Source: Arcuatula senhousia (taxonomy: Eukaryota; Mollusca; Bivalvia; Mytilida; Mytilidae). Taken from it: a stretch of DNA of 64,000 nucleotides. Of the stretch, positions 1-12,089 are shown piece after piece. The stretch lies in NCBI GenBank assembly GCA_963971305.1, contig OZ020303.1:39544106-39608105 (forward strand), in the 5' to 3' direction. Position 1 is the stretch's first letter; every line of letters starts with the position of its first letter. The notes under the pieces were generated by a model that had not been told where the DNA came from, made no database searches, and saw only the letters and a program-made list of their open reading frames with translations. The position numbers and the translations under genes were made by a program.

Positions 1-370
1 CTGAATCACTTTTGTGGGGAGACATTTTGTTTTTGTCCTGTCCTCCCATCCGTCTGTCTGTCACAAAGTTTGTCAGTGCAACTCCTCTGAAACTACTGAA
101 CTGAATTCTTTGAAACTTGGTATATAGGAAGGACACCATATGTAGTTGTGCATATTAAGGGCTGTTCCAGCAAAACATACATGGGACAGGGGGGAGGCAA
201 AATTTAATTGCCACTATGGGTGGGCTTTTAAAAGCTTGTGTAAACTCGATGAAGATAATATTAGTTTATTAAATTATAAAGTTACTCCCCTTTCATAGAA
301 GTGCCTTCCCCCCGTCCCATGTGTGTTTTGCTGGAACAGCTTTAATAGGAAATTTTGATCCTCAATTTTT
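1..370 (+). repeat. Partial repeat of the ATGTCTCC family, split by a TTAA MITE
   Basis: The window opens inside a repeat carrying GTGGGGAGACAT followed by a unit with CTCCTCTGAAACTACTGAA and GAAACTTGGTATATAGG. The same unit occurs in five tandem copies near 37.16-38.0 kb. The unit is interrupted at 155-345 and resumes with GGAAATTTTGATCCTCAA. It is non-coding and its left part lies outside the window. Confidence 0.7.
155..345. mobile_element. Foldback MITE flanked by TTAA
   Basis: Arms 159-199 and about 302-341 are inverted copies (GGGCTGTTCCAGCAAAACA against TGTTTTGCTGGAACAGC), flanked by TTAA at 155-158 and 342-345. The homologous unit at about 37.24 kb runs through this point without the insert and acts as an empty site. 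TTAA targets are typical of piggyBac or Kolobok elements; the superfamily is inferred. It is too short to code for a transposase. Confidence 0.7.
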
Positions 371-2165
371 AGCTCACCTGGACCGAAGGTCCATGTGAGC
401 TATTACCATCACTTGGCGTCCGTCGTCGTCGTCTGTGGTCGTCTGTCGTCGTCGTCTGTTAACAATTTTTCAAAAATCTTCTCCTCTGAAACTACTGAAC
501 AGAATTTAATGAAACTTGGTATGAATGATTCTTAGGGTGTCCTGCGCCAAACTTGTGTTTCAATTTTTGATCCGTCAAAAAACATGGCCACGGTTACTAA
601 AAATAGACCAGGGGGGTCAGACTACTGCTTTTGTCTTGTAAATCAAAAAGTATAAGAGATAAGTGCAATCTGATGCCACCCTACTGCTTCAGCATAAAAA
701 ATTCTACAAAAGTCTCCATTTGGTCGAAGTTGTCAGATGATCCCCTATAGGGGTTACAGCCCCTTAAAGGTGAAAAATAGCGTTTTTGCATGTTTTTGGC
801 CTATAGAATGAAAACTATTGTAGATAGAGAAAAGCTGTTGCTTGCTTAAATGTTTAGCTCATTTAGCTCTACAAAAGTCTCCATAGGGTCGATGTTGTCA
901 GATGACCCCTTATATAGGTTACAGCCCCTTAAAGGCGAAAAATAGTGTTTTTGGCCTACAGAATGAAAACTGTTGCAGATAGAGAAAAGCTGTTGCTTGC
1001 TTAAATGTTCAGCTCATTTAGCTTTACAAAAGTCTCTATAAGGTCAAAGTTGTCAGATGTTCCCTAATAGGGGTTACAGCCCCTTAAAGGTGAAAAATAG
1101 CATTTTTGCATGTTTTTGCCCTGTAGAATGAAAACTATTGTAGATAGAGAGAAGCTGTTGCTTGTTTAAATGTTCAGCTCATTTAGCTCTACAAAAGTCT
1201 CCATAGGGTCAAAGTTGTCAGTTGACCCCTTATAGGGGTTACAGCCCCTTAAAGGCGAAAAATAGTGTTTTTGGCCTATAGAATGAAAACTATTGCAGAT
1301 AGAGAAAAGCTGTTGCTTGCTAAAATGTTCAGCTCATTTAGCTCTACAAAAGTCTCCATGGGGTTGAAGTTGTCAGATGACCCTTTATAGGGGTTAAAGC
1401 CCCTGAAAGGCGAAAAATAGTGTTTTTGGCCTATAGAATGAAAACTATTGCAAATAGAGAAAAGCTGTTGCTTGCTTAAATTTTCAGCTCATTAAGCTCT
1501 ACAAAAGTCTACATTAGGTCAATGTTGTCAGATGATCCCTTATAGGGGTTACAGCCCCTTAAAGGTGAAAAATAGCGTTTTTTGCATGTTTTTGGCCTAT
1601 AGAATGAAAACTATTGTAGATAGAGAAAAGCTGTTGCTTGCTTAAATGTTCAGCTCATTTAGCTCTACAAAAGTCTCCATAGGGTCAAAGTTGTCAGATG
1701 ACCCCTTATAGGGGATACAGCCCTTTAAAGGAAAAAATAGTGTTTTTGGCCTATAGAATGAAAACTATTGCAGATAGAGAAAAGCTGTTGCTTGCTAAAA
1801 TGTTCAGCTCATTTAGCTCTACAAAAGTCTCCATGGGGTGGAAGTTGTCAGATGACCCTTTATAAGGGTTAAAGCCCCTTAAAGGCAAAAAATAGTGTTT
1901 TTGGCCTACAGAATGAAAACTATTTCAAAAGTCTTCATAGGGTTGAAGTTGTCTGATAATCCCTTATAGGGGTTACAGCCCCTTAAAAGGTGAATAATAG
2001 TGTTTTTTGAATTTTTAGAATGAAAACTAATGCAGATAGAGAAAAGCTTTTTCATGCTTAAACAATGTTTAATAAACATTCAGCTCATTTAGCTTTACAA
2101 AAGTCTTCATAGGGTTGACATCAAGACCAGGTGAGCGATTCAGGCTCCTGGGAGCCTCTTGTTTA
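371..2165 (+). mobile_element. AGCTCACC-family repeat, full copy (Helentron/DINE-like architecture)
   Basis: The 5' end AGCTCACCTGGACC forms a palindrome with GGTCCATGTGAGCT. The middle holds about nine degenerate units of about 155-170 bp (ACAAAAGTCTCCAT, GGGGTTACAGCCCCTTAAAG, GAATGAAAACTATTG). The 3' end carries AGGTGAGCG, an inverted match to the 5' end, then a stem-loop GGCTCCTGGGAGCC and TCTTGTTT. Flanks are T-rich. This matches non-autonomous Helentron-like elements, but no Rep/helicase gene is present, so the class is inferred. Confidence 0.7.
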
Positions 2166-2199
2166 TGTTTTTGCCCAATAAATTGAAAAGTATCAAAAG

Positions 2200-2826
2200 G
2201 TTGATGAAACTTGGTATGCATTTACCCTAGAAGTAGCTTAACACAGTTGCATCCCTATCTTTTGACGTTGACCTTGATTTTCTGGTTGAGTGACTTGACA
2301 ATTTTTAATACATATCATAGCAATGGTAAGGTTTTGGGAGCACCTCCATATCTCAAGAACTATAAGTCCTAGGTTCATTAAACTTGGTATGCATATGTCC
2401 CAGTAAAAGCTTAGCATAGTTGAATCCCCATCTTTTGACCTTGACCTTGACCTTGACTTTCCAGTTGAGTGACTTTGACAATTTTCAATACATATAACAT
2501 GCATAATAGCAAAGATAAGGTTTTGTGAGCTCCTCCATATCTCAAGAAATATAAATCTTAGGTTGATGAAACTTGGTATGCATAAGCCCCAGTAGTAGCT
2601 TAGCACAGTTTCATCCCCATCTTTTGACCTTGACCTTGATTTTCTGGTTGAGTGACTTTGATTATTTTTTATTGCATATATTAGCAATGTTTAAGTTCTA
2701 TAAACAGCTTTTGCTCTGAGAAACTGAAAATCCATGTAAATTCAAAATATAGTGGAAATAAAAAAGAATTATTGTTTCTGGTGGTGCCATCAGGCGAGAC
2801 ATACTTTAGTGTTAACTCTTGTATAG
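2200..2826 (+). repeat. 3' part of TGTCTCACC-family repeat
   Basis: Three degenerate units with GAAACTTGGTATGCAT and TTTTGACCTTGACCTTGA end in CAGGCGAGACATACTT followed by GTGTTAACTCTTGTA. The same 3' end recurs near 12.79 kb and 57.65 kb. A reverse-strand reading frame of 149 codons here only reads through the repeated units and is not regarded as a gene. Confidence 0.55.
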
Positions 2827-2867
2827 TGGTAATATCTGATAGAAGAGACCCTTAAAGCTTAAGGAAG

Positions 2868-2902
2868 AGGTGAGCGTTTCAGGCTCCTGGGAGCCTCTTG
2901 TT
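2868..2902 (+). repeat. Isolated 3' end of AGCTCACC-family repeat
   Basis: AGGTGAGCG plus the GGCTCCTGGGAGCC stem-loop and TCTTGTT occur here without the central units or a nearby 5' end. It is a truncated copy. Confidence 0.7.
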
Positions 2903-3610
2903 CTGTATTGTTTCCTCCCTTCACAGTTGATCATGACTTGTTGCATATACCAATTTTTTTTAACCTCGCTACCTTTCAGTTTATTGCTGATATAAAACAC
3001 AATGAGTGAAATGTACATAATTTTTCCAACAATTCTGTATTAATAATTCGTACATTTTAATATTTGCTGACAGTCATTTGACATTTATTTTATTCCCCTT
3101 TTAGTATATTTGTTATTACTAATTCATGAATTCCAGTATCAAAAATAAAATATTAAATTGGTTTTAAAAATCTGTTTGAATGTTAGAGGTTAAATATGAA
3201 AGACAATAAATTTAAAGTACAAGATCGTGAGATGAATTTTTATTTATTGTTAAAACTTGTGTGAAAGAAATAGAAAATTATGAGATGTGGAATAAATGTA
3301 CGCAACACAGCTCACATAACAAGCGGTTATTTAAAAAATCCACAATGGACAACCGCCATCAGCCTTCATCAAGGCCAGTTGGCGCTGCTTGCTGTTCTGC
3401 AATTGGCACATGGTCTAAATAAAATGCATATAATTCAAATCCAGTCCTGAAATAGTCACAGATAGACCCCCCTTCTTAAACAAGGAACAGAAAACATCAA
3501 AAAGACATGTGCAAACAAAAGCTTTGTCAAAGATTCCTGGCCTGGGACAGGCACATATAAATAAGTTGGTACATGTATTTAATTAACATTCACTGTTATA
3601 TAATTATACA
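2903..3610. other. No supported feature
   Basis: AT-rich sequence without a long reading frame, a recognisable repeat boundary or an RNA gene. Confidence 0.5.
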
Positions 3611-3615
3611 ATTTT

Positions 3616-4485
3616 TATCCCCGCGCTAGTGAAAGCGCGGGGATAATGTTTTGCTGTTCCATGTACGTACGTCCGTACGTATGGCGTAAATGTCCAGGAT
3701 AATCTCTGTAACCACTAGGAGTAGAAAGATGGGTCTTTGATTACATTGTGGGTGGGGACTGTGCCGAAGGTTTTAGGAATTTTGATATGGCCACTAGGGG
3801 CTGGGCTGCATAGGTAGCCTAAGGGCACATTCCTTTGTCACGCAACTCCTCCCAGGTTATTTGGAATACAGAACTGAAACTTGGTTCAGTAGTTGCACTA
3901 TGGATGTAGATTATGCCGAAGGTTTTGGAATTTTGATATGGCCCCTAGGGGCTGGGCTGCATAGGTAACCTAAGGGCACATTATTCCTTCGTCACGCAAC
4001 TCCTCCATAGTTATTTGGAATACCAAACTGAAACTTGGCACAGTAGTTGCACTATGGATGTAGATTCTGCCAAAGTTTTCAGAATTTTGATATGGCCCCT
4101 AGGGGCTTGGCTGCATAGGTAGCTTAAGGGCACATTATTCCTTTGTCACACAACTCCTCCCAGGTTATTTGGAATACGGAACTGAAACTTGGCTCAGCAG
4201 TTTCACTATTGATGCAGATTCTACCGAAGTTTTTGGAATTTTGATAATGCCCTTAGGACTGGGCTGCATAGATAGCCTAAGGGCACATTCCTTTTATGTA
4301 TAATTCTTTACATTACTATCACTCCCACTACATGTACCAGGGAAAAGTCTCAAATTAATGCATATACATTTGATAGTACTAGTATTGCTCATTATAGTCA
4401 TAGTTTATTTCTTTCAATTATTTGCCCTTATACTAAACACCAGTCAGTAGCGCGGGGATATGCAGCGTGGCTGCTTTGGCTAGTT
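3616..4485 (+). mobile_element. TATCCCCGCG-family repeat, full copy (Helentron-like architecture)
   Basis: The 5' end TATCCCCGCG forms a palindrome with CGCGGGGATA a few bases on. The middle has about three units of about 170 bp (GGGCTGGGCTGCATAGGT, AAGGGCACATT, GAAACTTGG). The 3' end repeats CGCGGGGATA at 4451-4460, then a stem-loop GCAGC/GCTGC at 4462-4474, then TTTGGCTAGTT. Same plan as the AGCTCACC family but with unrelated ends. Non-coding. Confidence 0.65.
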
Positions 4486-4496
4486 GATAATGCCTT

Positions 4497-4764
4497 TAGG
4501 GGCTTGGGTGGCTAAGTGGTCTAAGGCGCTGGTTCATTGTATTGATCCCTAGCTGAATACCTCTCAGGTGGTGTTCTAGTCCAGCTTGTAATTTACAAAA
4601 AAAGGACTTCCCCATTTGTATGTAATTAGGTTTGTCGGTTACCTGTGAAAAGTCAGTGGTTTTCTCTGGGTACTCGGGTTTCCTCCACCATTAAAACTGA
4701 CCCCCCTACATGGCCCAGGTGTATTCATAAAGGGTGTTAAACACAAACACACACCCACACATAT
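4497..4764 (+). mobile_element. tRNA-derived SINE, copy 1
   Basis: The head carries a perfect pol III A box TGGCTAAGTGG (4509-4519) and a B-box-like TGTTCTAGTCC (4572-4582) at normal spacing. The body shares GGTTTCCTCCACC and CTACATGGCCCAGGTG with copy 2 near 16.3 kb and ends in an ACAC-rich tail. A 7-bp direct repeat ATGCCTT flanks it (4490-4496, 4765-4771). Mobilised in trans by a LINE; no partner LINE is visible here. Confidence 0.75.
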
Positions 4765-4794
4765 ATGCCTTGAAAAAAATTGCATGTAATACAG

Positions 4795-5575
4795 TTAAGG
4801 ATGTATTCTTCTGAGGGGTCAAAATTTTCCTTAATCAAGTTTTTTCCCAAACCTGCTATTTTGAAATGCTAAGACCCTGAGAAAATCAAATTTACTAAGA
4901 AAACAATATGTCCGTATGCATTTTAGTTCGCTATAGCCATTTAAAAAAGGCCTATTTTTGACAATTTTTCCAAAATTTCATCATTTTTGGCCTATTTTGA
5001 GGTAATTTTCTTTAAAATATCAAGTTTCAAAATCAAGTTTTCTCTCAAAGTTTCCATATTGATAGATGCCATGATTCTGAACAAATTTAACTTATAAAAA
5101 GTATATGTCCGTGATGATATAAGAAAGTTTAGTCCCGAAAATGTGCCTTTTTAGCTCATTTTCAAGACACCATAAAACCGGTAAAAATCAAGATTTTTCA
5201 AATTTTCTATCATACCAAAACCTCAAAACTCTCCATTTTTGTTTGAAATTATTGGACAAATATATCTTTTTGAATTTAGAAAAGGAATTATCTGAATTGC
5301 AAGAATATTTTGTTGGAAAAATGAATTTTTGTAACTACCCCTACCCTGAAATTGGCTAAATTCAGATTGAGATCGATGGTCAAATTTGGTCAAAAATGAA
5401 AAGTTTGCATATCTCAAAAACTACGAATCATATCTTCATAATTTTTTGACAAAATGTAGATGGATCATCATTTGATATATATCCACCAAAAGTTTTCAAT
5501 AATAAGGCAAATTTTAAAAATTATTCACAAACGAGATTTCAACGAGACTGAAACCTCAGAAGAATACCCGCTTAA
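4795..5575. mobile_element. Non-autonomous TIR element with TTAA ends
   Basis: The left end TTAAGGATGTATTCTTCTGA at 4795 and the inverted right end near 5552-5575 agree at about 19 of 22 positions, and TTAA lies at both ends. The 781-bp interior is AT-rich, and its small open frames (72, 64 and 70 codons) have no recognisable domain. Probably a piggyBac- or Kolobok-type derivative; the class is inferred from TTAA only. Confidence 0.6.
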
Positions 5576-6012
5576 GTCAAACATGTATACTCTGGTAGGG
5601 AGCCAGGTGCTATATGATTGGATGGGTTTTAGGTTTGTTGCTCTTCTACTTCCTGTTAATGAGTCACTTTGATTAATACAGGGTCACCCTTAATTTGTTG
5701 AAAGTTTTATTTTTTTCTTCACAATATTTTGTTTAAGCAAATTCCCCTAAAAACTCCCGGAAAACTTTGATTTCTGTTTGTCCAAATTGGTGGCGACCCC
5801 TGAAAATTAATCTGATTAATCAAATTTTAAAACAAAAGGGAGGGACATCTTCAATATGTCACACACTTTCTGTGAAAAATTTCATGGAAAATAATTAAGT
5901 GGTTTAAGAGGCGTAGTAGAAAAAAGATGGGTACCTCTTGGCGTCAAATGGCTAATCCATGTTTTTGTTAAAATCAATCTTTTGAAATTTTACAAAAGGA
6001 GATGCATATCTT
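5576..6012. other. No supported feature
   Basis: AT-rich intergenic sequence with no supported reading frame. The phrase TTCTACTTCCTGTTAATGAG at 5645 resembles the end of other degenerate repeats here. Confidence 0.4.
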
Positions 6013-6015
6013 TAT

Positions 6016-6383
6016 TATACCCCCACTCTTAAGAGAGGGGGCTATATTGCAATCACCTTGTCCGTACGTCTGTCTGTCAGTCCGTAACAAACTTTCGTAA
6101 CAGATTTCTCAGCTTCTACCGAAGTGATTGATTTCAAATTTAGTATACAGCTTTAACATGATGAGTTGTATCGTGCCTCCGCTTTCCATGTTAGTTGCAC
6201 ATCCACTTCCTGTTTTCTGAGCCGACTTAGTTTTTTTTTAAGGATAAAGATAGACAATTTTTCGTAACAGATTTCTTGTCTTATACTAAAGGGATTGATT
6301 TCAAATTCGGTATACAGCTTAAGCATGATAGGTTGAAGGTCGAGTGGGGGTAATCTTAGCACGACTAAGTGCAACCCCTTGTT
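6016..6383 (+). mobile_element. TATACCCCCACTC-family repeat (Helentron-like architecture)
   Basis: The 5' end TATACCCCCACTCTT is palindromic with AAGAGAGGGGG. There are two central units (GTAACAGATTTCT, GATTGATTTCAAATT). The 3' end has GAGTGGGGGTAAT at 6342-6354, an inverted match to the 5' end, then a stem-loop CTTAG/CTAAG at 6355-6369 and CCCCTTGTTAT. Non-coding. Confidence 0.6.
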
Positions 6384-6589
6384 ATGTCACAAGCATTCCA
6401 TGGAATTTTAATTATTGAGTGGTCAACAAGGAGTTGAGGACTTGTACCATAAGATGTACCAAGAGGTGTACCAGACAAACAGATGAAAGAACAGACACCC
6501 CTTTCACTATAATAGAACTCCACATTTAACAATCCCAAGTCCAACGGAGTTGTGAAGGGGATACAGCATTTGGTTCGTTCGTTTGTAGG

Positions 6590-7706
6590 TTCCCACGTTT
6601 GTAAGTGTGACATAATGGTTTTTGTTTTGTCAATAACTTTTGAACTAAACATCATAGATGGATGATATTGGTCAGTGGGCACATTTTTGATTGTAGTCAA
6701 CATCAGTACCAAATTAAAGTGACCTTGACTTATAGTTTCTGCATGAATGACCCTGGTTAAAGTTTTGGTTAAGGTCCATATCTCAGCAACTGCAGGTGAT
6801 AGAGATGATATTGGGTCAGTGGGAGTAACCAGCATCAGTACCAAAATAAGGTTACCTTGACCTACATTTTCTGCATGAATGACTCAGGTTGACGTTTTGG
6901 TTAAGGTCCATATCTCAGCAACTGCAAGTGATAGAGATGATATTGGGTCAGTAGGTACATCTTGGATAGTAACCAGCATCAGTACAAAAATAAAGTTACC
7001 TTGACCTACATTTTCTGCATGAATGACTCGGGTTAAAGTTTTGGTTAAGGTCTATATCTCAGCAACTTCAAGTGATAGATAGATGATATTGGGTCAGTAT
7101 GTATATCTTGGATAGTAACCAGCATCAGTACCATTTAATAAGGTTACCTTGACCTACATTTTCTGCATGAATGACTTTTGAACTAAACATCATGGTTAAA
7201 GTTTTGGTTTAGGTCCATATTTCAGCAACTGCAAGTGATAAAGAGATGATATTGGGTCAGTGGGTACATCTTGAATAGGAAACAGCATCCGTACCAAAAT
7301 AAGGTTACCTTGACCTACATTTTCTGCATGAATGACTGGGATTTAAGTTGTGGTTGAGGTCCATATCTCAGCAACTGCAAGTGATATAGAGATTGTATTG
7401 GGTCAGTGGGTACATCTTGAATAGTATTCAACATCCGTACCAAAAGTAGGTTACCTTGACCTATATTTTCCACATGAATGAATTTGGTTAAAGTTTTGGT
7501 TTAGGTCCATATCTCAGCAACTGCAAGTGTTTCATACCAAAAAATGACATACATTTTCTAAATGAATGACTCAGGTTAAAATTTTAGTGCATACATGTAT
7601 ATTGGCAATTCCAATTAGTAGAGGAATGATATTTGGAAAGTGGGTATTCTTGGATAGTTATTGACATCTGTCCCACATTTAGGTCACTTTGATGTACCTT
7701 TAAATG
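6590..7706 (+). repeat. Tandem repeat of about 145-bp units
   Basis: About seven units contain GGTTAAGGTCCATATCTCAG, GATATTGGGTCAGT and TTACCTTGACCTACATTTTC. The units resemble those of the ATGGCCCGACC element at 48.06 kb, so this is probably the core of a related element. Clear terminal inverted repeats were not found. Reverse-strand frames here are repeat artefacts. Confidence 0.65.
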
Positions 7707-7752
7707 TAATGGGCGAGGGGATTTGCTGTTGTGTGCGACTGCTCCATTTCTT

Positions 7753-8892
7753 CATACCTGTTAACCCTCCCGCTTTTTGCGGGAGACTCCCGCTTTTGGG
7801 ACCATTCTCCCGCTAGAAAACCATCTCCCGCGCGGGAGACTCCTTTCTCCCGTTTTCCTAACTCCCTCCCGCTAATCTCCCACTTCTTGAATTGTCTTAT
7901 CCCGATTTTTAGTTTCGTTTTTATTTTGCTTATTTTCCGCCATTTTGTTTGTTTATAACTTGGTCTGTCATTCGGGTCTCTCTAGAATTTACATCACTTC
8001 CTTTAACTTATTCTAGGGATTTAATCAGGAAATTAACTAGATAGGCCATAAACTTGTCATAACAAGCCCCCAAGCCATACCAGCTCTCAGAACTTCAAAG
8101 GATTTGCCATCGGCAACAATCATCAGTCAATCAATTATCCAAATTTCATATTTCAAATCTTTGTCTAATTATTAAAATGTTGCCCCAAAATATCATTTTT
8201 GGTTAGAGCTATTTAAATTTGGAGAAATATTCTTGTAGAGGACTAGATTTGTTGATTGAAAACCCTAAAAAAGTTCGATTTTCTTGTCAATTTAATATAT
8301 GACCAATAGAAACAGAGTTACTTCCCTTTAAAATTTTGTTTTTTGACTTTTTAAAGATTCTGGCTCAAATGTTTAGCAATTCTTGATTTGCTAACTTAAG
8401 AAATGTAAATTTAGTTTATCATTAGGGTCAATTTAATTTTTCTGTAGAAAAAATTATATTTTTTGAATAACCACACTTCTTCAATCTGTTAATATGAATC
8501 TCAAGTGATCTTCTGTACACCCAGGTGGGCATAATTATGACATCAAACTACCACAGTCCAGTCATTCAATGATAACATGTGAAAAGGAACACATGTATGT
8601 GATTATGTTCTCTAATTGAATAAATCTTTCACTAAAAATAATTGAACAACTCATTAAGAGGAAATTCATATCTATTTACTGTCTTTAAAGATACATGTAA
8701 TACTACAACAGACCAGATTTAAATTGAGGCTTTCAATATACAGTTATGTATGAAAATCTAAAGATATATATAGATAAAGTTAACCATCTGTGAAATGACC
8801 CCGCGAAAAGTCGTCGCGCTAAATCTCCCGCTCTTTTAATTTGAATGGTGGGAGATCTCCTGCCATTGGACTCTGAAAGGTTAACAGGTATG
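7753..8892. mobile_element. TIR element with 7-bp target duplication
   Basis: Ends are exact inverted repeats CATACCTGTTAACC and GGTTAACAGGTATG. The 7-bp direct repeat ATTTCTT flanks them exactly at 7746-7752 and 8893-8899. Subterminal regions on both sides are rich in CTCCCGC/GCGGGAG. The 1,140-bp interior has no transposase-like frame, so it is non-autonomous. A 7-bp duplication does not identify a superfamily. Confidence 0.75.
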
Positions 8893-8899
8893 ATTTCTT

Positions 8900-10120
8900 T
8901 ATTGTTTTTTTTTAATGGTCAATTTAATTCAATCTTTCAAATGGATGAAATGAAACATGTGAATATTGTAAGACTAATTGAAGACAAGATGAGCAATTTA
9001 GGCCCCCAGAAGCTCATATATTAGCATTTGTATTATTTGGTATCAAAGATTTTGGGTTTGTACTGGTCACAGTGTAGATCTCGCCAGAAAGTAAGTTTCC
9101 CCACCAAATTTCAAATGTTAATTGTGTAATTATCTGGACAGTTTATTGGAACTAGTACTATAACCAGATCTGATAAAAGGAAAAAAAATGGCATGATAAT
9201 TTTCATGAAGAATTATATAATAGTTGGCAATATAGACACACCTGGTAAGCTTCATCTGGAGGAGTTCACAAGAGATGAATAAAACTTAACAAGATTCACG
9301 TAAATTTGTTTTGGTAAGGCATTTGAAAAGATAATGTTTAGTCCAGTAAAGATAAAAGTACTGGTAAACAAGTTTGGATCCTGTTTGTATTTGTGGCTTA
9401 AATTATTATATCGAAACACAAATATTTACCAAAACCATTTTTACCTGTACTAACCTTTCTAGGGGTGATGAAGAGAACTGTTTTCAAGGAAAAAGTGGCA
9501 AGAACAAGTTTCTCACCGGTAGTTATTTAGTTTCGGCAATTTTACTTTTGTCACAGCAGAAAAAGTACAAGTTATGCAAGAAAGCATTGCTCCCAGATTG
9601 TTAATTTTCTACTTATAAAAAATAAAGAAATACCCAAATCTGTGTTTGATTATGTCATGGAGACACACATTACATATCAAATTCTGATCTTTTCAGGGTA
9701 ATTTATTTGTCAATCGTGTCCCTGGGGAGGCCATAGTGATCTTTTCTGCCTTTTCCCAGCAGACACAATGTCTGTTCTAGTTGATTAACGGCTAATGCTA
9801 ATAAAGAAGAGTAGCATAAAGTAGGTGAAGGTTTTGTTTTGTAACATTAATTGCACATGTATGGGATAGTTATATGTCATTTTAGTATATTATAATCATT
9901 ATAGCAGAGATGTAGAAATGTAAATTGGGAGATGATGGATTGGATTTTGCCAACTTCAATGTATTTATAGATAGATAAATTGCAAAGTATTAAGATACAT
10001 GTATGGGACTAATTGTTTGGAGCACGTTAAGGGCCTGCATTGAGATCGAGGAACCCTATCATTTACTAGTTTTACTTGGCCCCTTTTATGTCTTCACAAC
10101 CATGTTGTGTTTTATGTTAA
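8900..10120. other. No supported feature
   Basis: AT-rich intergenic sequence. Small open frames (76 codons at 9374, 65 codons at 10003) have no domain or coding context. Confidence 0.4.
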
Positions 10121-10130
10121 AAATTACTAT

Positions 10131-10330
10131 CGGACCGTATGATCACAGGATCGAGGTTTGGCTCACCATAAAACCTAGTTTAACCCACCATTTCTTTTGA
10201 AATGCCTGTACCAAGTCAGGACCATTGCAATCTTTATATGTTTTCTGTATGTCTTCCTTGTTTTGTCTCTTCGCTTGGATATTGAGATTCACGATCCTCC
10301 AAGTTTGGGAATTTTGTTATAACCTTTATC
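10131..10330 (+). repeat. Dispersed repeat with CCATAAAACCTGGTTTAACC core, copy 1
   Basis: GAGGTTTGGC, CCATAAAACCTAGTTTAACC and GAAATGCCTGTACCAAGTCA recur in copy 2 at 25.12-25.32 kb in the same orientation. Probably a retroposon fragment; class unknown. Confidence 0.6.
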
Positions 10331-10625
10331 TGTATGTTTATAAATGCAAGTCTGAAATTTTACCGATGATTTAGTACTGTTTTGGGGTGATCTTATTGAA
10401 TTTTAGGGGATTAGGGAGTAGACAATATGAATATGTCTATTGGCCACTTGGATAAATCAACAAGTTGGAAAAGAATTTCAAACACTATTAGCCATTTCCT
10501 ACTCTTTTTATGTTATTTTGATCGGGAATTAGAATATGGGTACCGTACATTGAATAAACATGTAATAATTTGTAAGCAGATCACAGTTTTTCTAGTTTCA
10601 ATACAAAACATGTTAAGTGTCACTA

Positions 10626-10760
10626 AAGATTTCCAGTTTTAAAATATTTCAACCATAAACTTTTTACCAAAGTGCCTCAAGTGACAGCTTTGAAGAGGAA
10701 ATCTGTAGCATTTTAATTGGTAAAAAATGTATGCTTCAAATATTTAAAACTGGAAATCTT
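10626..10760. repeat. 135-bp hairpin (foldback) repeat
   Basis: Arms 10626-10670 and 10717-10760 are imperfect inverted copies: AAGATTTCCAGTTTTAAA against TTTAAAACTGGAAATCTT, and TTTTTACCAA against TTGGTAAAAA. A short loop separates them. Probably a very small MITE; no certain target duplication. Confidence 0.65.
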
Positions 10761-11099
10761 ATAATTTATGAGATATGGCATTCCCATTAAAGCTTGCGAA
10801 GATAGCAAAATAAAACCCATTCCACTTGTCGATTGGGTGAGATAATTAAGAAAAGTATAGACCTGATGGTATTTTCCACTATTTTTCTGCGCACATGCAG
10901 ACTTTTTGGAAAAGTAACGAAAATCTGAACAGCCCAGAAAATTATTTCAAGCATCATATTTTGGGTCTCATGCAAATTGGTACTCTGTACATTAGTGAGC
11001 TTTGCTTTAATTGCTCGCATATAATATCTTATTTGCTTTATTACTCTTATATTGAATAAAGTATAAAATTTAGGTCATTTTGAGCATCACATTTCTTAA

Positions 11100-11345
11100 T
11101 TTTACCCCATACAGGGAAATTGCGAAGGGTATCATGTTTTTGACTGGTCTGTCCGTCAGCAAGTCCTTCAGTCTGTGATAAAAATTTCTATAACAGATAT
11201 CTCTGCAATTAATAATCACATCCTTTTGATATTTGGTATACATGTATAAGCTTCATAGAGGTTTCATGTGGTGGGAAAGCTTTTCAGATCTGTTAATCAT
11301 CTACTTTCTGTGTAACAAGCTGACTTAGACTTTTTTCACTAAAAT
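11100..11345 (+). repeat. Degenerate repeat (GGTATAC / CTACTTTCTGTGT type)
   Basis: Carries CTGTCCGTCAGCAAGTC, GATATTTGGTATACATG and TCATCTACTTTCTGTG, similar to segments near 39.6, 52.2, 59.4 and 62.5 kb. Boundaries unclear, non-coding. Confidence 0.4.
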
Positions 11346-12089
11346 CTTGACTATGATTCCCAACTCAAAAAAAGGTGGAAGCATGGAGTATGTTAGTCTG
11401 CTCACTATAAGGATCTATAATTTTCATTTTCATAGACACAATATAAATTGATAAATGAGTTATTCTCTGATATTTGTCTCGATCTCATGTTCTCAATCAA
11501 GTCCACAAATGACGAAAGAAAATTGACAAAATACTTCTTGATATAAATTTATGAATTTCTTTTTTCCACAAGTTTCCAATCACTATAATTAAATCAGTCT
11601 TGTTTTTTCTATCAATTTATTGTATCGCTTGTTATTAGTCGATCAAATACCGTCCAGTTGGAATTAAATACAGATCTATAGAGATGTCTATGATTATATC
11701 TCCATCAAAGTGCTTTACGGACATGAATGTACACAATAATAGATGGCGACTCGGTACGAATTAACTTCCCTTTCAAGCTGACAAGAAGTGTATAACTCAA
11801 TTTTAGTAGTTCTCGCTATCAGACCTTCTGAGACAAGTTTTATTGGAATTAAATCTGTTCTATCTTAAATGGAAATCGCTTTAATTTGGTTTTATCTTGT
11901 CAGTTTTAATGTATTAAACAATGTTTTTAATGAAACTTGAAAGGATTATTTTTCAGAAATTTTTTGTTTGTTTATAATATTATCACAATCTTATATGTTT
12001 GTTTCTTTATCATTTAGTTTTAAGAATTTTTTTACGATTAAAGTTAAGTATGTTTAGTTTTTTTGAATGAATGTTGCTGAAGGTAGTGA
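11346..12089. other. No supported feature
   Basis: AT-rich intergenic sequence without a supported reading frame or repeat boundary. Confidence 0.4.

Noticed and set aside
4509..4582. A and B boxes as a functional tRNA gene
   Set aside because: No cloverleaf with paired acceptor stem. The boxes belong to a SINE head shared with 16342-16422.
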